Assembly: GCF_019100495.1 (NCBI RefSeq)
Contig: NZ_JAHRVA010000006.1
Location: 9,164-73,163, forward strand
DNA length: 64,000 bases
Origin: Falsochrobactrum tianjinense
Lineage (GTDB): Bacteria > Pseudomonadota > Alphaproteobacteria > Rhizobiales > Rhizobiaceae
Reading direction: 5' to 3'
Shown: piece after piece, positions 21,657-31,201 of the stretch
How the letters are laid out: each line of letters opens with the position of its first letter
Position numbering within the stretch: the stretch's first letter is position 1
Position numbers and translations under genes: made by a program
The notes under the pieces: model-generated
The model's input: only the letters and a program-made list of their open reading frames with translations
Told to the model about the DNA's origin: nothing
Databases searched by the model: none

Positions 21657-22407
21657 TGTCGGAATCTGTAGAATAGCCACGCTCAACTGGCGGTACTTTG
21701 ACAGTAGGGGCGCGATTATGTGCAAGCGAGGGTGCGGGTGTTTCTGCCTCTATCGGTGCAATAATTAAGGCAGCGGGTGTAATTCGGGCTGATTCTGGCG
21801 CCGCATAAGCCGGAACGACTATGTCCTTGATCGGCTTGCCGGCGGCTACCTTTACTTTTGGCTTTATTGGCGTGAGTGTCCTGGTAGACTTTGTCGCTTG
21901 CACCTCCTGTTTTTTAGGTGTGGCTTTTCGTACTTTATGGACAGCTGGCCGCAGCCAACTTGCAGTACAAGCCTTTACGTGTTCTTGCGGATGCGGCTTG
22001 CCGGAAATGGCTGCATTCATTTCAGCCAATTGTTTTCCCATCGTCCTGATCTGGGTTTCCAGCCGGTCCGCACTTGCGGTCAATCGCCCGCACTGGCGTG
22101 ATTCAACGGCAGGTAAGAAGAGGCTACCCCTACAGCCCTCTCTGGTTATCATGATGCGAACGCGCGACAATTTTCGCCTGCTTTGAACGAGTTTTGCTTT
22201 CGTGGAGGCAATATTGCTGCTCAGGCGCGCAATTTGTTGCGGCGTGCAATCGGGAGCGGGCCTCATGGTGGTACATCCGACGAGAAGGGCTGCAACGGTT
22301 AGCGTCGTTGCCAGAACATTGGTTTGTGAATCATCGCTTCGGACAGATGAAAAAATAAAGTGCTTTAATGAATATATATAAAAAAATATTTTTTGAGTAA
22401 TCATCAT
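21574..22407 (-). CDS. Putative DUF2865-like lipoprotein
   Basis: A 277-residue protein not firmly recognised. A lipobox-like VAALLVGC places the lipidated Cys at residue 45. The only available starts (ATG 22407/22404) give an unusually long N-terminal part with an extra hydrophobic stretch ([14 protein letters not shown]) encoded by AT-rich DNA. The mature part has spaced cysteines and a helical segment ([16 protein letters not shown]) resembling the DUF2865 pattern. A Lys/Pro/Ala-rich tail suited to the periplasm follows. Its 3' end overlaps gltX by 83 bases on the opposite strand. Expression and start need evidence. Confidence 0.6.
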   Translation of the reverse strand: MMITQKIFFYIYSLKHFIFSSVRSDDSQTNVLATTLTVAALLVGCTTMRPAPDCTPQQIARLSSNIASTKAKLVQSRRKLSRVRIMITREGCRGSLFLPAVESRQCGRLTASADRLETQIRTMGKQLAEMNAAISGKPHPQEHVKACTASWLRPAVHKVRKATPKKQEVQATKSTRTLTPIKPKVKVAAGKPIKDIVVPAYAAPESARITPAALIIAPIEAETPAPSLAHNRAPTVKVPPVERGYSTDSDIRVVGPSFFPDQSTPEGPPVLVHESAQ

Positions 22408-22458
22408 AGAACAGCCTGTTTCGTTGTTCGTATGAAGCGATGATTAATTTTTATAGTT

Positions 22459-22503
22459 AAAAAAATACTAACGCCAAGTATTGTTTAATGTACCTGACGT
22501 TAG
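22459..22503 (-). terminator. Intrinsic terminator of the malic enzyme gene
   Basis: Read on the minus strand, arms CTAACGTCAGGTA and TACTTGGCGTTAG form a 13-pair stem (two G-U pairs) with a ten-base loop, followed by TATTTTTTT. It lies about 40 bases beyond the maeB stop. Confidence 0.85.
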
Positions 22504-22543
22504 CATTAGAGTATTAAATATAACTACTTGGTTGCAGTCTAAT

Positions 22544-24868
22544 TCAGGCTTTTGTCTTTGCTTCTCCATCTCGCTGAAGCGCTTCAACAACTGCAAGGGC
22601 TGTCATGTTTACGACGCCGCGCGATGTAACCGAAGGTGTCAGAATATGAGCGGGACGCGCCGCGCCCAGCAGAATGGGGCCGACATGCAGGGCATCGGTC
22701 ACGGATTTTACGACGTTGAGGGTGATGTTTGCTGCATCAAGATTGGGGAAAACCAGAAGATTGGCTTCGCCTTTGAGGCGCGAGTTTGGGAACACCCGGT
22801 CACGCAATACCTGCGACAAAGCAGAATCGCCGTGCATTTCACCATCCGATTCCAGCTCCGGTGCTTTTTGGGCAAGTAGGGCCGCCGCCTGACGCATTTT
22901 TTCAGCGCTTGCCGATTCTTTCGAGCCAAAATTGGAATGCGAAACCAGAGCCGCCTTGGGTTCAATACCGAAACGGCTGATTTCCTTAGCCGCTAATATC
23001 GCCATTTCGGCAATTTCTTCAGCTTCTGGTTCGACACTGACATAGGTATCTGTGAGAAAGAGGGTTCCGCGTTGCGAGATAAGCAGGCTTAAAGCCGAAT
23101 AGTCGCGGATGCCGGGAACCTTACCGATGATCTGGCGCACGACACGCAAATGACGCTCGAAGCGGCCTTCGAGACCGCAGATCATGGCGTCGGCTTCGTC
23201 GCGCATGACGGCAAGGGCAGCAATCGCAGTTGAATTGGTGCGTACGATGGTTCGAGCAGCTTCGGGCGTCACGCCCTGACGGCCAGTATAGGAAAGGTAG
23301 AGATCTACATAATCGCGATAGCGCGGATCATCCTCAGGGTTGATAAGCTCGAAATCCACGCCCTGGCGGATTTTGAGACCATAGCGCTTCAGCCGGGTTT
23401 CAACCACCTGCGGGCGGCCGACAAGGATTGGCGTGGCAATGCGTTCTTCAATCACCACCTGCGCGGCGCGTAGTACGCGCTCGTCCTCGCCATCGGCATA
23501 AATAACGCGCTTCGGCTTGCTTTGCGCGCGGGCGGCGGCAAAAACCGGCTTCATAATGAGACCCGAACGGAAGACGAAACGATTGAGCTTGTCGAGATAA
23601 GCTTCCATATCCTCGATGGGGCGGGTAGCCACACCACTTTCCATTGCGGCCTTGGCAACGGCAGGCGCGATGCGCAGGATCAGTCGCTGATCGAAAGGCG
23701 ATGGAATGAGATAGTCGGGACCGAATGTCGGCGTCTCACCGGAATAGGCTCGCGCGGCCACATCGGAAGGCTCTTCGCGTGCAAGACCGGCAATGGCGCG
23801 AACCGCAGCCAACTTCATTTCTTCATTGATCGCTGTCGCCCCCACATCCAGTGCACCACGGAAAATATGGGGGAAGCACAGAACATTGTTGACCTGGTTC
23901 GGATAGTCCGAGCGTCCGGTACAGATCATTGCGTCGGAACGCGCTTCGCGCGCAACTTCCGGCATAATTTCGGGGTTGGGATTGGCCAGCGCCATGATAA
24001 GCGGCTTTTCGGCCATCTGCTTGAGCAGTTCGGTCTTGAGAACCCCGGCTGCCGACAGGCCGAGAAACACATCCGCACTACCGATAATATCGGCGAGAAC
24101 ACGCGCTTGCGTTTTCTGCGCATAAACCTGTTTCCAGCGATCCATCAGCGCTTCACGGCCTTCATAGACCACGCCTTCAATATCGCAAACCCAGATATTC
24201 TCGCGTTTTGCACCCAGATTGACAAGCAGATTGAGGCAGGCAAGGGCCGCAGCGCCCGCGCCCGATGTCACGATCTTGGCTTCGTCAATCTTCTTTCCGG
24301 CCAGTTCGAGCCCGTTTAGTATCGCTGCTGCAACGATGATCGCCGTTCCGTGCTGGTCGTCGTGGAAAACGGGAATGTTCATCTTTTTGCGCAATTGCTC
24401 TTCGACTTCAAAACATTCGGGCGCTTTGATGTCTTCAAGATTGATGCCGCCAAAAGTCGGTTCGAGCGCGGATACCACATCGACGATATGCCCGATCTCA
24501 TGCGCTTCGATCTCGATATCGAAAACGTCGATATCGGCGAATTTTTTAAACAATACCGCCTTGCCTTCCATGACCGGCTTTGAGGCAAGGGCGCCGATAT
24601 TGCCAAGGCCCAGAACCGCCGTGCCGTTGGAGATCACAGCGACGAGATTGCCTCGCGCCGTATATTCAGCGGCGGTGGCTGCATCCTCATGGATTGCGAG
24701 GCAGGGGGCAGCAACGCCCGGCGAATAGGCGAGGGCGAGATCACGCTGGTTGCCGAGCGGCTTGGTGGCCTGGATTTCCAGCTTGCCCGGCTTCGGATAG
24801 CGGTGGAAAAACAGCGCCGCTTCGTCAAAATCCGAGCGGGCGGAAGTGGAGGGGGTCTTCTTGGTCAT
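22544..24868 (-). CDS. maeB: NADP-dependent malic enzyme with phosphotransacetylase-like domain
   Basis: Decarboxylates malate to pyruvate, making NADPH. The 774-residue form has a malic enzyme half (about residues 1-430; [47 protein letters not shown]). A phosphotransacetylase-like C-terminal half (from about 440) follows, as in MaeB/Tme/Dme of rhizobia. In those enzymes the C-terminal half regulates oligomer form or activity and is not catalytic. The start is ATG 24868 (MTKKTPST). NADP rather than NAD preference is inferred. It diverges from the plcP operon. Confidence 0.93.
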   Translation of the reverse strand: MTKKTPSTSARSDFDEAALFFHRYPKPGKLEIQATKPLGNQRDLALAYSPGVAAPCLAIHEDAATAAEYTARGNLVAVISNGTAVLGLGNIGALASKPVMEGKAVLFKKFADIDVFDIEIEAHEIGHIVDVVSALEPTFGGINLEDIKAPECFEVEEQLRKKMNIPVFHDDQHGTAIIVAAAILNGLELAGKKIDEAKIVTSGAGAAALACLNLLVNLGAKRENIWVCDIEGVVYEGREALMDRWKQVYAQKTQARVLADIIGSADVFLGLSAAGVLKTELLKQMAEKPLIMALANPNPEIMPEVAREARSDAMICTGRSDYPNQVNNVLCFPHIFRGALDVGATAINEEMKLAAVRAIAGLAREEPSDVAARAYSGETPTFGPDYLIPSPFDQRLILRIAPAVAKAAMESGVATRPIEDMEAYLDKLNRFVFRSGLIMKPVFAAARAQSKPKRVIYADGEDERVLRAAQVVIEERIATPILVGRPQVVETRLKRYGLKIRQGVDFELINPEDDPRYRDYVDLYLSYTGRQGVTPEAARTIVRTNSTAIAALAVMRDEADAMICGLEGRFERHLRVVRQIIGKVPGIRDYSALSLLISQRGTLFLTDTYVSVEPEAEEIAEMAILAAKEISRFGIEPKAALVSHSNFGSKESASAEKMRQAAALLAQKAPELESDGEMHGDSALSQVLRDRVFPNSRLKGEANLLVFPNLDAANITLNVVKSVTDALHVGPILLGAARPAHILTPSVTSRGVVNMTALAVVEALQRDGEAKTKA

Positions 24869-25027
24869 ATCGCATCGCTTTCCAATTCTTTCCGACTGCC
24901 TGGGAGCAAGGCGCGGAAGAAGTCTATCGGCCACACACATGCCATCAAGCTCCGGCTCCGATCAACCCGATTCTGGTTATCGTGCGGATATGTCCACCTG
25001 TTCCATCAGTTTTCGGGCCTTATCGGG

Positions 25028-25045
25028 CCGTCATATGGCTGTGAC
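25028..25045 (+). promoter_or_regulatory. Pho-box-like PhoB site before plcP-agt
   Basis: CCGTCAT-ATGG-CTGTGAC resembles the PhoB box CTGTCAT-N4-CTGTCAT: six of seven bases match in the first half, five of seven in the second, and the spacer is correct. It ends 54 bases before the plcP ATG. Phosphate-starvation control is what the gene content predicts. Confidence 0.6.
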
Positions 25046-25099
25046 ATAAATCGGGTTTTCTACGCTCAAATTCGGCTTGCCACTGAGAAAGACGGCCAC

Positions 25100-25960
25100 A
25101 TGAGCACCGACCCGATTGAAGCCAAGAAATTTCGCACTCTTTTTATTTCGGATGTGCATCTGGGATCAAAAGCAGCCCAGGCCGAATTGCTGTTGGATTT
25201 TCTGCGTTATCATGAAGCCGACACGATCTATCTGGTGGGCGATATCGTCGATGGCTGGCGGCTGCGGCGTAACTGGCATTGGCCGCAGGAACACAATGAT
25301 GTGGTGCAGAAGCTTTTACGTAAAAGCCGCAAAGGTGCATCGATCATCTACATCGCCGGAAATCATGACGAATTTCTGCGTAATTTTCAGGGTACGCATT
25401 TCGGCGGCATCGAAGTGATGAATCGCGCCATCCACGAAACCGTGGACGGCCGCAAGTTTCTGATTATTCATGGCGACCAGTTTGATGTCGTCGTGCGCAA
25501 TGCACGTTTCATCGCCTATCTTGGCGACTGGGCCTACGATACGGCGATCTGGGTAAATACGGCGATGAACCGTGTTCGTTCGTTGCTTGGCCTGCGCTAC
25601 TGGTCCTTCTCTGCTTGGGCGAAATTTCGCGTCAAGAAAGCGGTTAATTTCATTGGCAAGTTTGAGGCCGTCGTTTCTGAGGAAGCGCAGCGCATTGGCG
25701 TGGACGGGGTCATTTGCGGCCACATTCATCACGCAACGATCGAAACCATGAATGGCGTCGAATATATCAATACCGGCGACTGGGTGGAAAGTTGTACGGC
25801 TATTGTCGAACATTTCGATGGCCGCATGGAGCTTCTTGAATGGACCAAGCGGCTCGACCGGAAACCTGCACTCCCCGCGGAACGCAAGAAAGATCAAGCA
25901 AATGGCAGGGTCATCCGACTGCCATATGCGTCTCGGAAGGCAGTGAACAACGGCAGATGA
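25100..25960 (+). CDS. plcP: Metallophosphoesterase, probable phospholipase C PlcP
   Basis: A 286-residue calcineurin-like phosphoesterase with metal motifs FISDVHLGS, VGDIVDGW, AGNHDE, IIHGDQFD and CGHIHHA. Such proteins are often labelled UDP-2,3-diacylglucosamine diphosphatase (LpxH-like). The form and the next gene, however, match PlcP of Sinorhizobium meliloti. PlcP splits phosphatidylcholine and other phospholipids to diacylglycerol under phosphate limitation, freeing phosphate. The start is ATG 25100 (MSTDPIEAKKF). The stop overlaps the glycosyltransferase start (ATGA). A Pho-box-like site lies upstream. The assignment rests on family memory and context. Confidence 0.78.
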   Translation: MSTDPIEAKKFRTLFISDVHLGSKAAQAELLLDFLRYHEADTIYLVGDIVDGWRLRRNWHWPQEHNDVVQKLLRKSRKGASIIYIAGNHDEFLRNFQGTHFGGIEVMNRAIHETVDGRKFLIIHGDQFDVVVRNARFIAYLGDWAYDTAIWVNTAMNRVRSLLGLRYWSFSAWAKFRVKKAVNFIGKFEAVVSEEAQRIGVDGVICGHIHHATIETMNGVEYINTGDWVESCTAIVEHFDGRMELLEWTKRLDRKPALPAERKKDQANGRVIRLPYASRKAVNNGR

Positions 25961-27018
25961 AGAAACTCGTCATCATCACCGATGCATGGCATCCGCAAGT
26001 CAACGGTGTGGTGCGCACATTGACAAAATGCTGCGAACTCATGACCGAGCGAGGCTATGAGGTGATCGTCGTCTCGCCGCAGGATTATCGCTCTGTACCT
26101 TGCCCGACCTATCCAGAAATACGGCTGGCATTGACGACGCCGAATGCCGTGAAGGATAGGCTCGTCGGATTGGAGCCCGACTATATCCATATTGCAACGG
26201 AAGGCCCGCTTGGTTTCATGGCCCGGCGCGCCTGCCAGAAAATGGGCTGGAGCTTCACCACCAGCTTCCATACGCGTTTCCCGGAATATTTACGCGACCG
26301 CTTTCCCATTCCGCTATCGTGGACCTACGCTTTCCTGCGGCGTTTCCACAATGCCGCATCCCATACTCTGGTGCCGACCCAATCTATTATGGACGATTTG
26401 CAGTCACGCGGCTTTACCGGGCTTGATCTGTGGACACGGGGCGTCGACCGCGCTCTTTTTCATCCGCACCCGGATATCGAGAAAAATCTGCCGGGGCCGG
26501 TCTTCATCTGCGTGGGGCGCGTGGCATTGGAAAAGAACCTGCCCGCCTTTCTCGAACTTGATCTGCCTGGCACAAAGCTGATCGTCGGAGATGGCCCGGC
26601 GCTGAACGATCTGAAGACCCGCTTTCCCGACGCTGTTTTTGCAGGGAAAAAAGAAGGTGTGGCGCTGGCAAAGCTTTATGCCTGTGCTGATGTCTTTGTT
26701 TTCCCTAGTCGAACGGATACATTCGGCCTGGTTCTGCTGGAGGCGATTTCGTCAGGAGTTCCGGTCGCAGCCTTTCCAGTTCCCGGAGCAAGCGATGTGG
26801 TCGGCGCGACGGGCGCAGGCGTCTTATCCGAAGACCTGCGCGCAGCCTGCATGGCAGCACTTGAAATGCCCGTTTTCGACCCGGCGCAAGTGCTGGAGCC
26901 TTTTACATGGAAAGCTTGCGCCGATATTTTTGAGAACGCTCTCGCCTGCACGAATGGAAGCAGCATCCTGTCGTCTCAGGCCGGGAATCAGCCCCAGAGC
27001 GCAGTTTCAGGCGGATAA
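25957..27018 (+). CDS. agt: GT4-type glycosyltransferase, probable glycolipid synthase Agt
   Basis: A 353-residue GT-B fold glycosyltransferase. The N-terminal domain opens with DAWHPQVNGVVRT. The C-terminal nucleotide-sugar domain has VGDGPALNDLK and the E-x7-E-like region FPSRTDTFGLVLLEAISSG. The fusion-tight pairing with plcP (four-base overlap) matches the known PlcP-Agt arrangement of alphaproteobacteria. In that pairing the enzyme adds glucose or glucuronic acid to diacylglycerol to make phosphorus-free glycolipids. It shares a 31-base tail-to-tail overlap with the dipeptide epimerase gene. Sugar specificity is not readable. Confidence 0.78.
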   Translation: MKKLVIITDAWHPQVNGVVRTLTKCCELMTERGYEVIVVSPQDYRSVPCPTYPEIRLALTTPNAVKDRLVGLEPDYIHIATEGPLGFMARRACQKMGWSFTTSFHTRFPEYLRDRFPIPLSWTYAFLRRFHNAASHTLVPTQSIMDDLQSRGFTGLDLWTRGVDRALFHPHPDIEKNLPGPVFICVGRVALEKNLPAFLELDLPGTKLIVGDGPALNDLKTRFPDAVFAGKKEGVALAKLYACADVFVFPSRTDTFGLVLLEAISSGVPVAAFPVPGASDVVGATGAGVLSEDLRAACMAALEMPVFDPAQVLEPFTWKACADIFENALACTNGSSILSSQAGNQPQSAVSGG

Positions 27019-27968
27019 ACCAAGGCACCCTCATAGTGCAGACCCGGCTCCCGGTCCCGCGCGAGAAGAAGCGGGCCATCCAGATCAACCACATTCGCTT
27101 TCTGCGCAAGCAGAACGGCGGGCGCCATCCCTAAAGATGTACCCACCATGCAGCCAACCATGATCTGCAATCCAAGTTCGATGGCCTTATCGCGCATGAC
27201 CAGCCCTTCAGTCAGCCCACCCGCCTTGTCGAGCTTGATATTGACTGCATCGTAGCGCCCTGCCAGCTCTTTCAGTCCCTCGGATGTATGCGCGCTTTCA
27301 TCGGCGCAGATCGTGACTGGCCGGTCGATTACGTTCAGAATTTCATCGTTCCCGGCGGGAAGTGGCTGCTCGATCAGCACCACGCCTGCTTTCGCCGCCG
27401 CACGCATGTTTTCTTCTATATTATCTGGCGTCCATCCCTCATTGGCGTCGATGATGATGCGGCTGTCGGGAGCCGCTGCTGCAATGGCGCGAATGCGTTC
27501 TATGTCATTGTTACCGCCCATTTTGACCTTGATGAGCGGATAATGCGCTACTTTCGCGGTGGATTGTGCCATTTCAGCGGCTGTGCCCAGGGAGACGGTA
27601 ATGGCCGTTTCCAGCGCACGAGCCTTGATGCCCAGCGTGTCGGCAACGCTTTTGTTAGTTATTTTCGCTTCCATATCCCAGAATGCACAGTCGACGGCGT
27701 TGCGCGCCGCTCCTGCTTGCATGAGGCTTTGTATGTCGAGCCGCGTGGCGCCACTTTCGATTGCCTCGCGCAACGCTTCGATCTGCTGCATTACGCTTTC
27801 AATGGATTCGCCATAGCGCGCATAGGGGACGCACTCCCCGCGCCCTGTGGTGTCCCCACGACCGATCTCGCACACAACAACTTCAGCTTCGGTCTTGGAG
27901 CCACGGGAGATTGTGAATTTCCCGGCAATAGGATAGCGTTCATGTATGATTTTCAAGCTATTGTGCAT
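26988..27968 (-). CDS. ycjG: L-Ala-D/L-Glu (dipeptide) epimerase, enolase superfamily
   Basis: A 326-residue muconate-lactonizing-type enolase-superfamily enzyme. The base motif KVK (LIKVKMGG) is present, metal ligands lie in IIDANEGW, IEQPL and CADES, and a second base lies in NIKLDKAGG. This set marks dipeptide epimerases that recycle murein peptides by converting L-Ala-D-Glu to L-Ala-L-Glu. The start is ATG 27968 (MHNSLKIIHERYPIAG); the longer reading has no support. It is convergent with agt, overlapping it by 31 bases, and diverges from mlaE. Confidence 0.86.
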   Translation of the reverse strand: MHNSLKIIHERYPIAGKFTISRGSKTEAEVVVCEIGRGDTTGRGECVPYARYGESIESVMQQIEALREAIESGATRLDIQSLMQAGAARNAVDCAFWDMEAKITNKSVADTLGIKARALETAITVSLGTAAEMAQSTAKVAHYPLIKVKMGGNNDIERIRAIAAAAPDSRIIIDANEGWTPDNIEENMRAAAKAGVVLIEQPLPAGNDEILNVIDRPVTICADESAHTSEGLKELAGRYDAVNIKLDKAGGLTEGLVMRDKAIELGLQIMVGCMVGTSLGMAPAVLLAQKANVVDLDGPLLLARDREPGLHYEGALVYPPETALWG

Positions 27969-28027
27969 AGATATGCCTTCCAGGACGCAGTATTTCTGTC
28001 GCGCAACGACTCGTATATGGGATAGCC

Positions 28028-29203
28028 ATGTTGACCGACGCTGCTGACAAAGCAAGTGCTGCCGCCGATCCCATGCCAAAGATTGATTTGGATGAGCGCG
28101 ATGGTGCACGCCTGATAAATTTGAGCGGTCGCTGGGTTTCCCAGAGTGTCAATCTGGTCGATGCCAAGATGCGCGAGCTTGAAAAGCGTAATGGTACGCA
28201 GCTTACCATTATCAACGTTTCCGGAGTTTTCGGTCTCGATACGGCAGGCGCGTGGCTGATCGAGCGGCTGCGGCAGCGCTTGTCGATCCAGAACGTTGAT
28301 GTGCATCTGGACGGTATCCGCGATGCTTGGCTTCCTTTGATGGAAGAAGTCGGCAAAGCCGTCGAGCGAACACTTGATGTTCCCAGAGTGAAGAAGCCAT
28401 TTTTCATCCTCGCCATGCTGGAAGCGCTCGGTCGTGGCGTGGTATCGGTCTTTGACGATTTCAAAATGGCCATGCATATTCTGGGCGCGACCATTCGCGG
28501 TGCGCAGCTCAAGGCCGGGCGCGGCAGTGGTATTCCAATTCCCGCCATCATCAATCAGATGGATCGGATGGGCGTGGGCGCAATTCCCATTATTGTGCTC
28601 ATGTCGACCATCGTGGGAGCTATCATTGCCCAGCAGGGCGCATTCCAGTTGCGTTATTTCGGCGCTGAAATCTTCGTAGTCGATCTGGTCGGCATCCTCG
28701 TGTTGCGCGAGCTTGGCGTTCTGCTGACCGCAATCATGATTGCAGGCCGCTCAGGTAGTGCTATCACCGCCGAAATAGGCTCCATGAAAATGCGCGAAGA
28801 AACCGACGCCCTGACGGTTATCGGCCTCAACCCGGTCGGAGTACTGGTCTTTCCCCGCCTCGTTGCGTTGGTTATCGTCCTGCCACTGCTGACGATTATC
28901 GCCGACATCGCGGCTCTGGTGGGGGCTGCCGGAGTCACATGGTTTTATTCGAATATTTCGCCCGAGGCATTCATCAGCCGCCTGCATGACGCGGTTGCGC
29001 TCAATACCTATTTTGCCGGCCTCATCAAGGCACCGTTCATGGCTATGATTATCGGTATCCTTGCATCGGTAGAGGGGATGAAGGTTGGTGGTAGCGCAGA
29101 ATCACTGGGACGACGCGTTACTGCATCCGTGGTGAAGGCGATTTTTGTCGTAATTGTCGTAGATGGCATGTTTGCAATGTTCTACGCGGCGATTGATTTC
29201 TAG
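28028..29203 (+). CDS. mlaE: MlaE-type phospholipid ABC permease with fused STAS domain
   Basis: A 391-residue inner-membrane permease of a retrograde or anterograde phospholipid transport system. Residues about 20-120 form a STAS domain, the equivalent of separate MlaB in E. coli. The MlaE permease (five or so helices) follows, with the conserved ELGVLLTAIMIAGRSGSAITAE loop region. The fused form is frequent in alphaproteobacteria. It is the first gene of an mlaE-mlaF-mlaD-lipoprotein group. A gap of 109 bases with a good promoter separates it from mlaF. Confidence 0.92.
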   Translation: MLTDAADKASAAADPMPKIDLDERDGARLINLSGRWVSQSVNLVDAKMRELEKRNGTQLTIINVSGVFGLDTAGAWLIERLRQRLSIQNVDVHLDGIRDAWLPLMEEVGKAVERTLDVPRVKKPFFILAMLEALGRGVVSVFDDFKMAMHILGATIRGAQLKAGRGSGIPIPAIINQMDRMGVGAIPIIVLMSTIVGAIIAQQGAFQLRYFGAEIFVVDLVGILVLRELGVLLTAIMIAGRSGSAITAEIGSMKMREETDALTVIGLNPVGVLVFPRLVALVIVLPLLTIIADIAALVGAAGVTWFYSNISPEAFISRLHDAVALNTYFAGLIKAPFMAMIIGILASVEGMKVGGSAESLGRRVTASVVKAIFVVIVVDGMFAMFYAAIDF

Positions 29204-29238
29204 AAATGCTGCGATCCATTGATTCTTATGGGGTCTTT

Positions 29239-29268
29239 TTGACACACTCGAACACAAACGGGCATAAT
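29239..29268 (+). promoter_or_regulatory. Sigma-70-type promoter between mlaE and mlaF
   Basis: TTGACA at 29239-29244 and CATAAT at 29263-29268 are separated by 18 bases, close to the consensus. They lie about 45 bases before the mlaF start. The promoter would allow mlaF, mlaD and the lipoprotein gene to be expressed apart from mlaE. Confidence 0.6.
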
Positions 29269-29312
29269 GGCTGTCTGGCGCGGTTTAGTCTGGCGACAAG
29301 CTCGGATAAAGA

Positions 29313-30179
29313 ATGAGCATGGAGAACAGCATCGAAAACCAGTTGCAGCCGCCGCATGAAGATTGCCGCCAGAAGCTAGTGCCTATGATTTCGGTGCGCG
29401 ACGTCACTGTGGCTTTTGGTGGTCGCGCGCCTGTGCTCGATAAACTGTCTCTCGATATCTATAAAGGCGAGGTGCTTGGCTTCATCGGGCCATCCGGTTC
29501 GGGTAAATCGGTTCTCATGCGTACCATTCTTGGTCTCAACAAGAAGCAGTCCGGCGAGATCGAGATTCTTGGACGCAATATCGACGATCTCAATGAACTG
29601 GAGAAAATGGCTATCGATATGCGTATGGGTGTACTGTTTCAGCACGGTGCGCTCTTCTCCGCGCTCAATGTGCTGGAAAATATTCAGGTTCCAATGCGCG
29701 AATATCTCGATCTGTCGCCCAGGCTGATGGATGAGCTGGCGCGGCTGAAAATCGATCTGGTCGGGCTAAAGCCGGATACGGCTGAGAAGTTTCCATCGGA
29801 ATTGTCCGGAGGCATGATCAAGCGCGCAGCCCTTGCGCGGGCGCTGGCCCTGGACCCCGATATCGTTTTTCTTGACGAGCCGACCTCTGGCCTCGATCCG
29901 ATCGGCGCGGCTGAATTTGATGAATTGATCGCTAATCTACGCGATACAATGGGTCTGACCGTCTATATGGTGACGCATGATCTCGACAGCCTGTTTGCGA
30001 TTTGCGACCGTATTGCGGTGCTGGGAAACAAAAAAGTGCTTGTCAGCGGCTCTATTGAGGACATGCTGACGGTGGATGATCCGTGGGTAAAATCCTATTT
30101 TCGAGGCAAGAGAGCGCGCCAGATGGATACTTCGGCACCAAGCAGACGGCGGCCGGGCAGCCGCTTGCAAACGGGATAA
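29313..30179 (+). CDS. mlaF: MlaF-type ABC transporter ATPase
   Basis: A 288-residue ATPase subunit for the lipid transporter. Walker A GPSGSGKSV, signature LSGGMIKRAALARA and Walker B DIVFLDEPTSGLDP are intact, followed by the H-loop VTHD. The C-terminal tail after about residue 260 is basic (RGKRARQMD...SRRRPGSR). The start ATG 29313 is uncertain by one codon, since MSMEN offers another. The spacing to mlaD is only 3 bases. It would work with MlaE as a dimer of dimers. Confidence 0.92.
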   Translation: MSMENSIENQLQPPHEDCRQKLVPMISVRDVTVAFGGRAPVLDKLSLDIYKGEVLGFIGPSGSGKSVLMRTILGLNKKQSGEIEILGRNIDDLNELEKMAIDMRMGVLFQHGALFSALNVLENIQVPMREYLDLSPRLMDELARLKIDLVGLKPDTAEKFPSELSGGMIKRAALARALALDPDIVFLDEPTSGLDPIGAAEFDELIANLRDTMGLTVYMVTHDLDSLFAICDRIAVLGNKKVLVSGSIEDMLTVDDPWVKSYFRGKRARQMDTSAPSRRRPGSRLQTG

Positions 30180-30182
30180 GAT

Positions 30183-31178
30183 ATGGAAACTAAAGCCAAT
30201 TACGTCCTGGTAGGCATCTTCACGCTGATAATCAGCCTGATGGCTTTTGGCTTCGTATACTGGATCGCCCGATACGGCGAGGCACGCGATTCCATGCCAC
30301 TGGATGTGCGCATACCCGGTTCGGTTACAGGATTGAGTATCGGCAGTCAGGTGCTATTTAACGGTATCAAGGTGGGTGATGTCCGCCGGTTGCACCTTGA
30401 CGAGACAAATCCCGAAATGGTGATCGTGCAGACGCGCGTCAACGCAACAACGCCGATAACCCGCTCGACTGCTGCAACCCTTGGTTTTCAGGGGCTGACG
30501 GGGCAAGCCTATATCGAACTTAAAGGTGGCCGGCTGGACGAGCCCAATCTGCTGACGGAAGCTGCGAAAGAAGATACGGTTCCCCGCATTGATGCTGATC
30601 CTTCCGCCGTCAACAATCTTCTGGCTACGGCTCAGGATATTTTCGCCCGTGCCAATAGCGTACTTGGTGAACTGGAAGGTTTTGCCAAGGAGGCTCGTGG
30701 GCCGTTGACGGAGACGATCAATAACACCAAAGTCTTTACTGACGCGCTGGCGAAAAATGCCAGCGTGATTGAAGAACTTGGCTCCAATACGGGCAATATC
30801 AACAAGATCATATCGGATGCGAAAGACATGATGGCGCGCCTTAATGCAGCATCCGTTCGGGTGGAGGGAATTATGGCGAAGGCCGACAGACTTCTTTCCA
30901 GCGAGGATAAAGACGGTATCGTCGCGCAGGCGAAAGCAACGCTTGAATCCATCCGTCAAACCTCGACCAATCTCGACAAGCGCCTCGCACCCATTGCCAG
31001 CAATCTAGAGCGCTTTTCTGGGCAGGGGCTGCGTGATGTGCAATCGGTGGTCGTTGACAGTCGTCGCTCGCTCCAGCGCATAGAGCAAGCAATTACTGAC
31101 CTTGAACGCAATCCTCAGCGTCTCATTTTCGGGGGGCAGGGCAACGTACCTCGTTATGATGGAAGGACGCGTCATTGA
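30183..31178 (+). CDS. mlaD: MlaD-family MCE-domain substrate-binding protein
   Basis: A 331-residue protein with a single N-terminal membrane anchor (about residues 8-28, YVLVGIFTLIISLMAFGFVYW). One MCE domain follows (about 38-115; GLSIGSQVLFNGIKVGDV, LGFQGLTGQAYIEL). The C-terminal half is a long helical, coiled-coil-like segment. It is expected in the periplasm, carrying lipid between the permease and a partner. It overlaps or abuts the lipoprotein gene and is probably in one transcript with mlaF. Confidence 0.9.
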   Translation: METKANYVLVGIFTLIISLMAFGFVYWIARYGEARDSMPLDVRIPGSVTGLSIGSQVLFNGIKVGDVRRLHLDETNPEMVIVQTRVNATTPITRSTAATLGFQGLTGQAYIELKGGRLDEPNLLTEAAKEDTVPRIDADPSAVNNLLATAQDIFARANSVLGELEGFAKEARGPLTETINNTKVFTDALAKNASVIEELGSNTGNINKIISDAKDMMARLNAASVRVEGIMAKADRLLSSEDKDGIVAQAKATLESIRQTSTNLDKRLAPIASNLERFSGQGLRDVQSVVVDSRRSLQRIEQAITDLERNPQRLIFGGQGNVPRYDGRTRH

Positions 31179-31201
31179 TTTTCAAAGCCGGTTCAACTGA
31201 C

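Noticed and set aside
25100-25960. LpxH-type lipid A enzyme as the main call
   Set aside because: Motifs are shared, but the tight pairing with a glycolipid-type glycosyltransferase and the Pho-box-like site favour PlcP; kept as the alternative.
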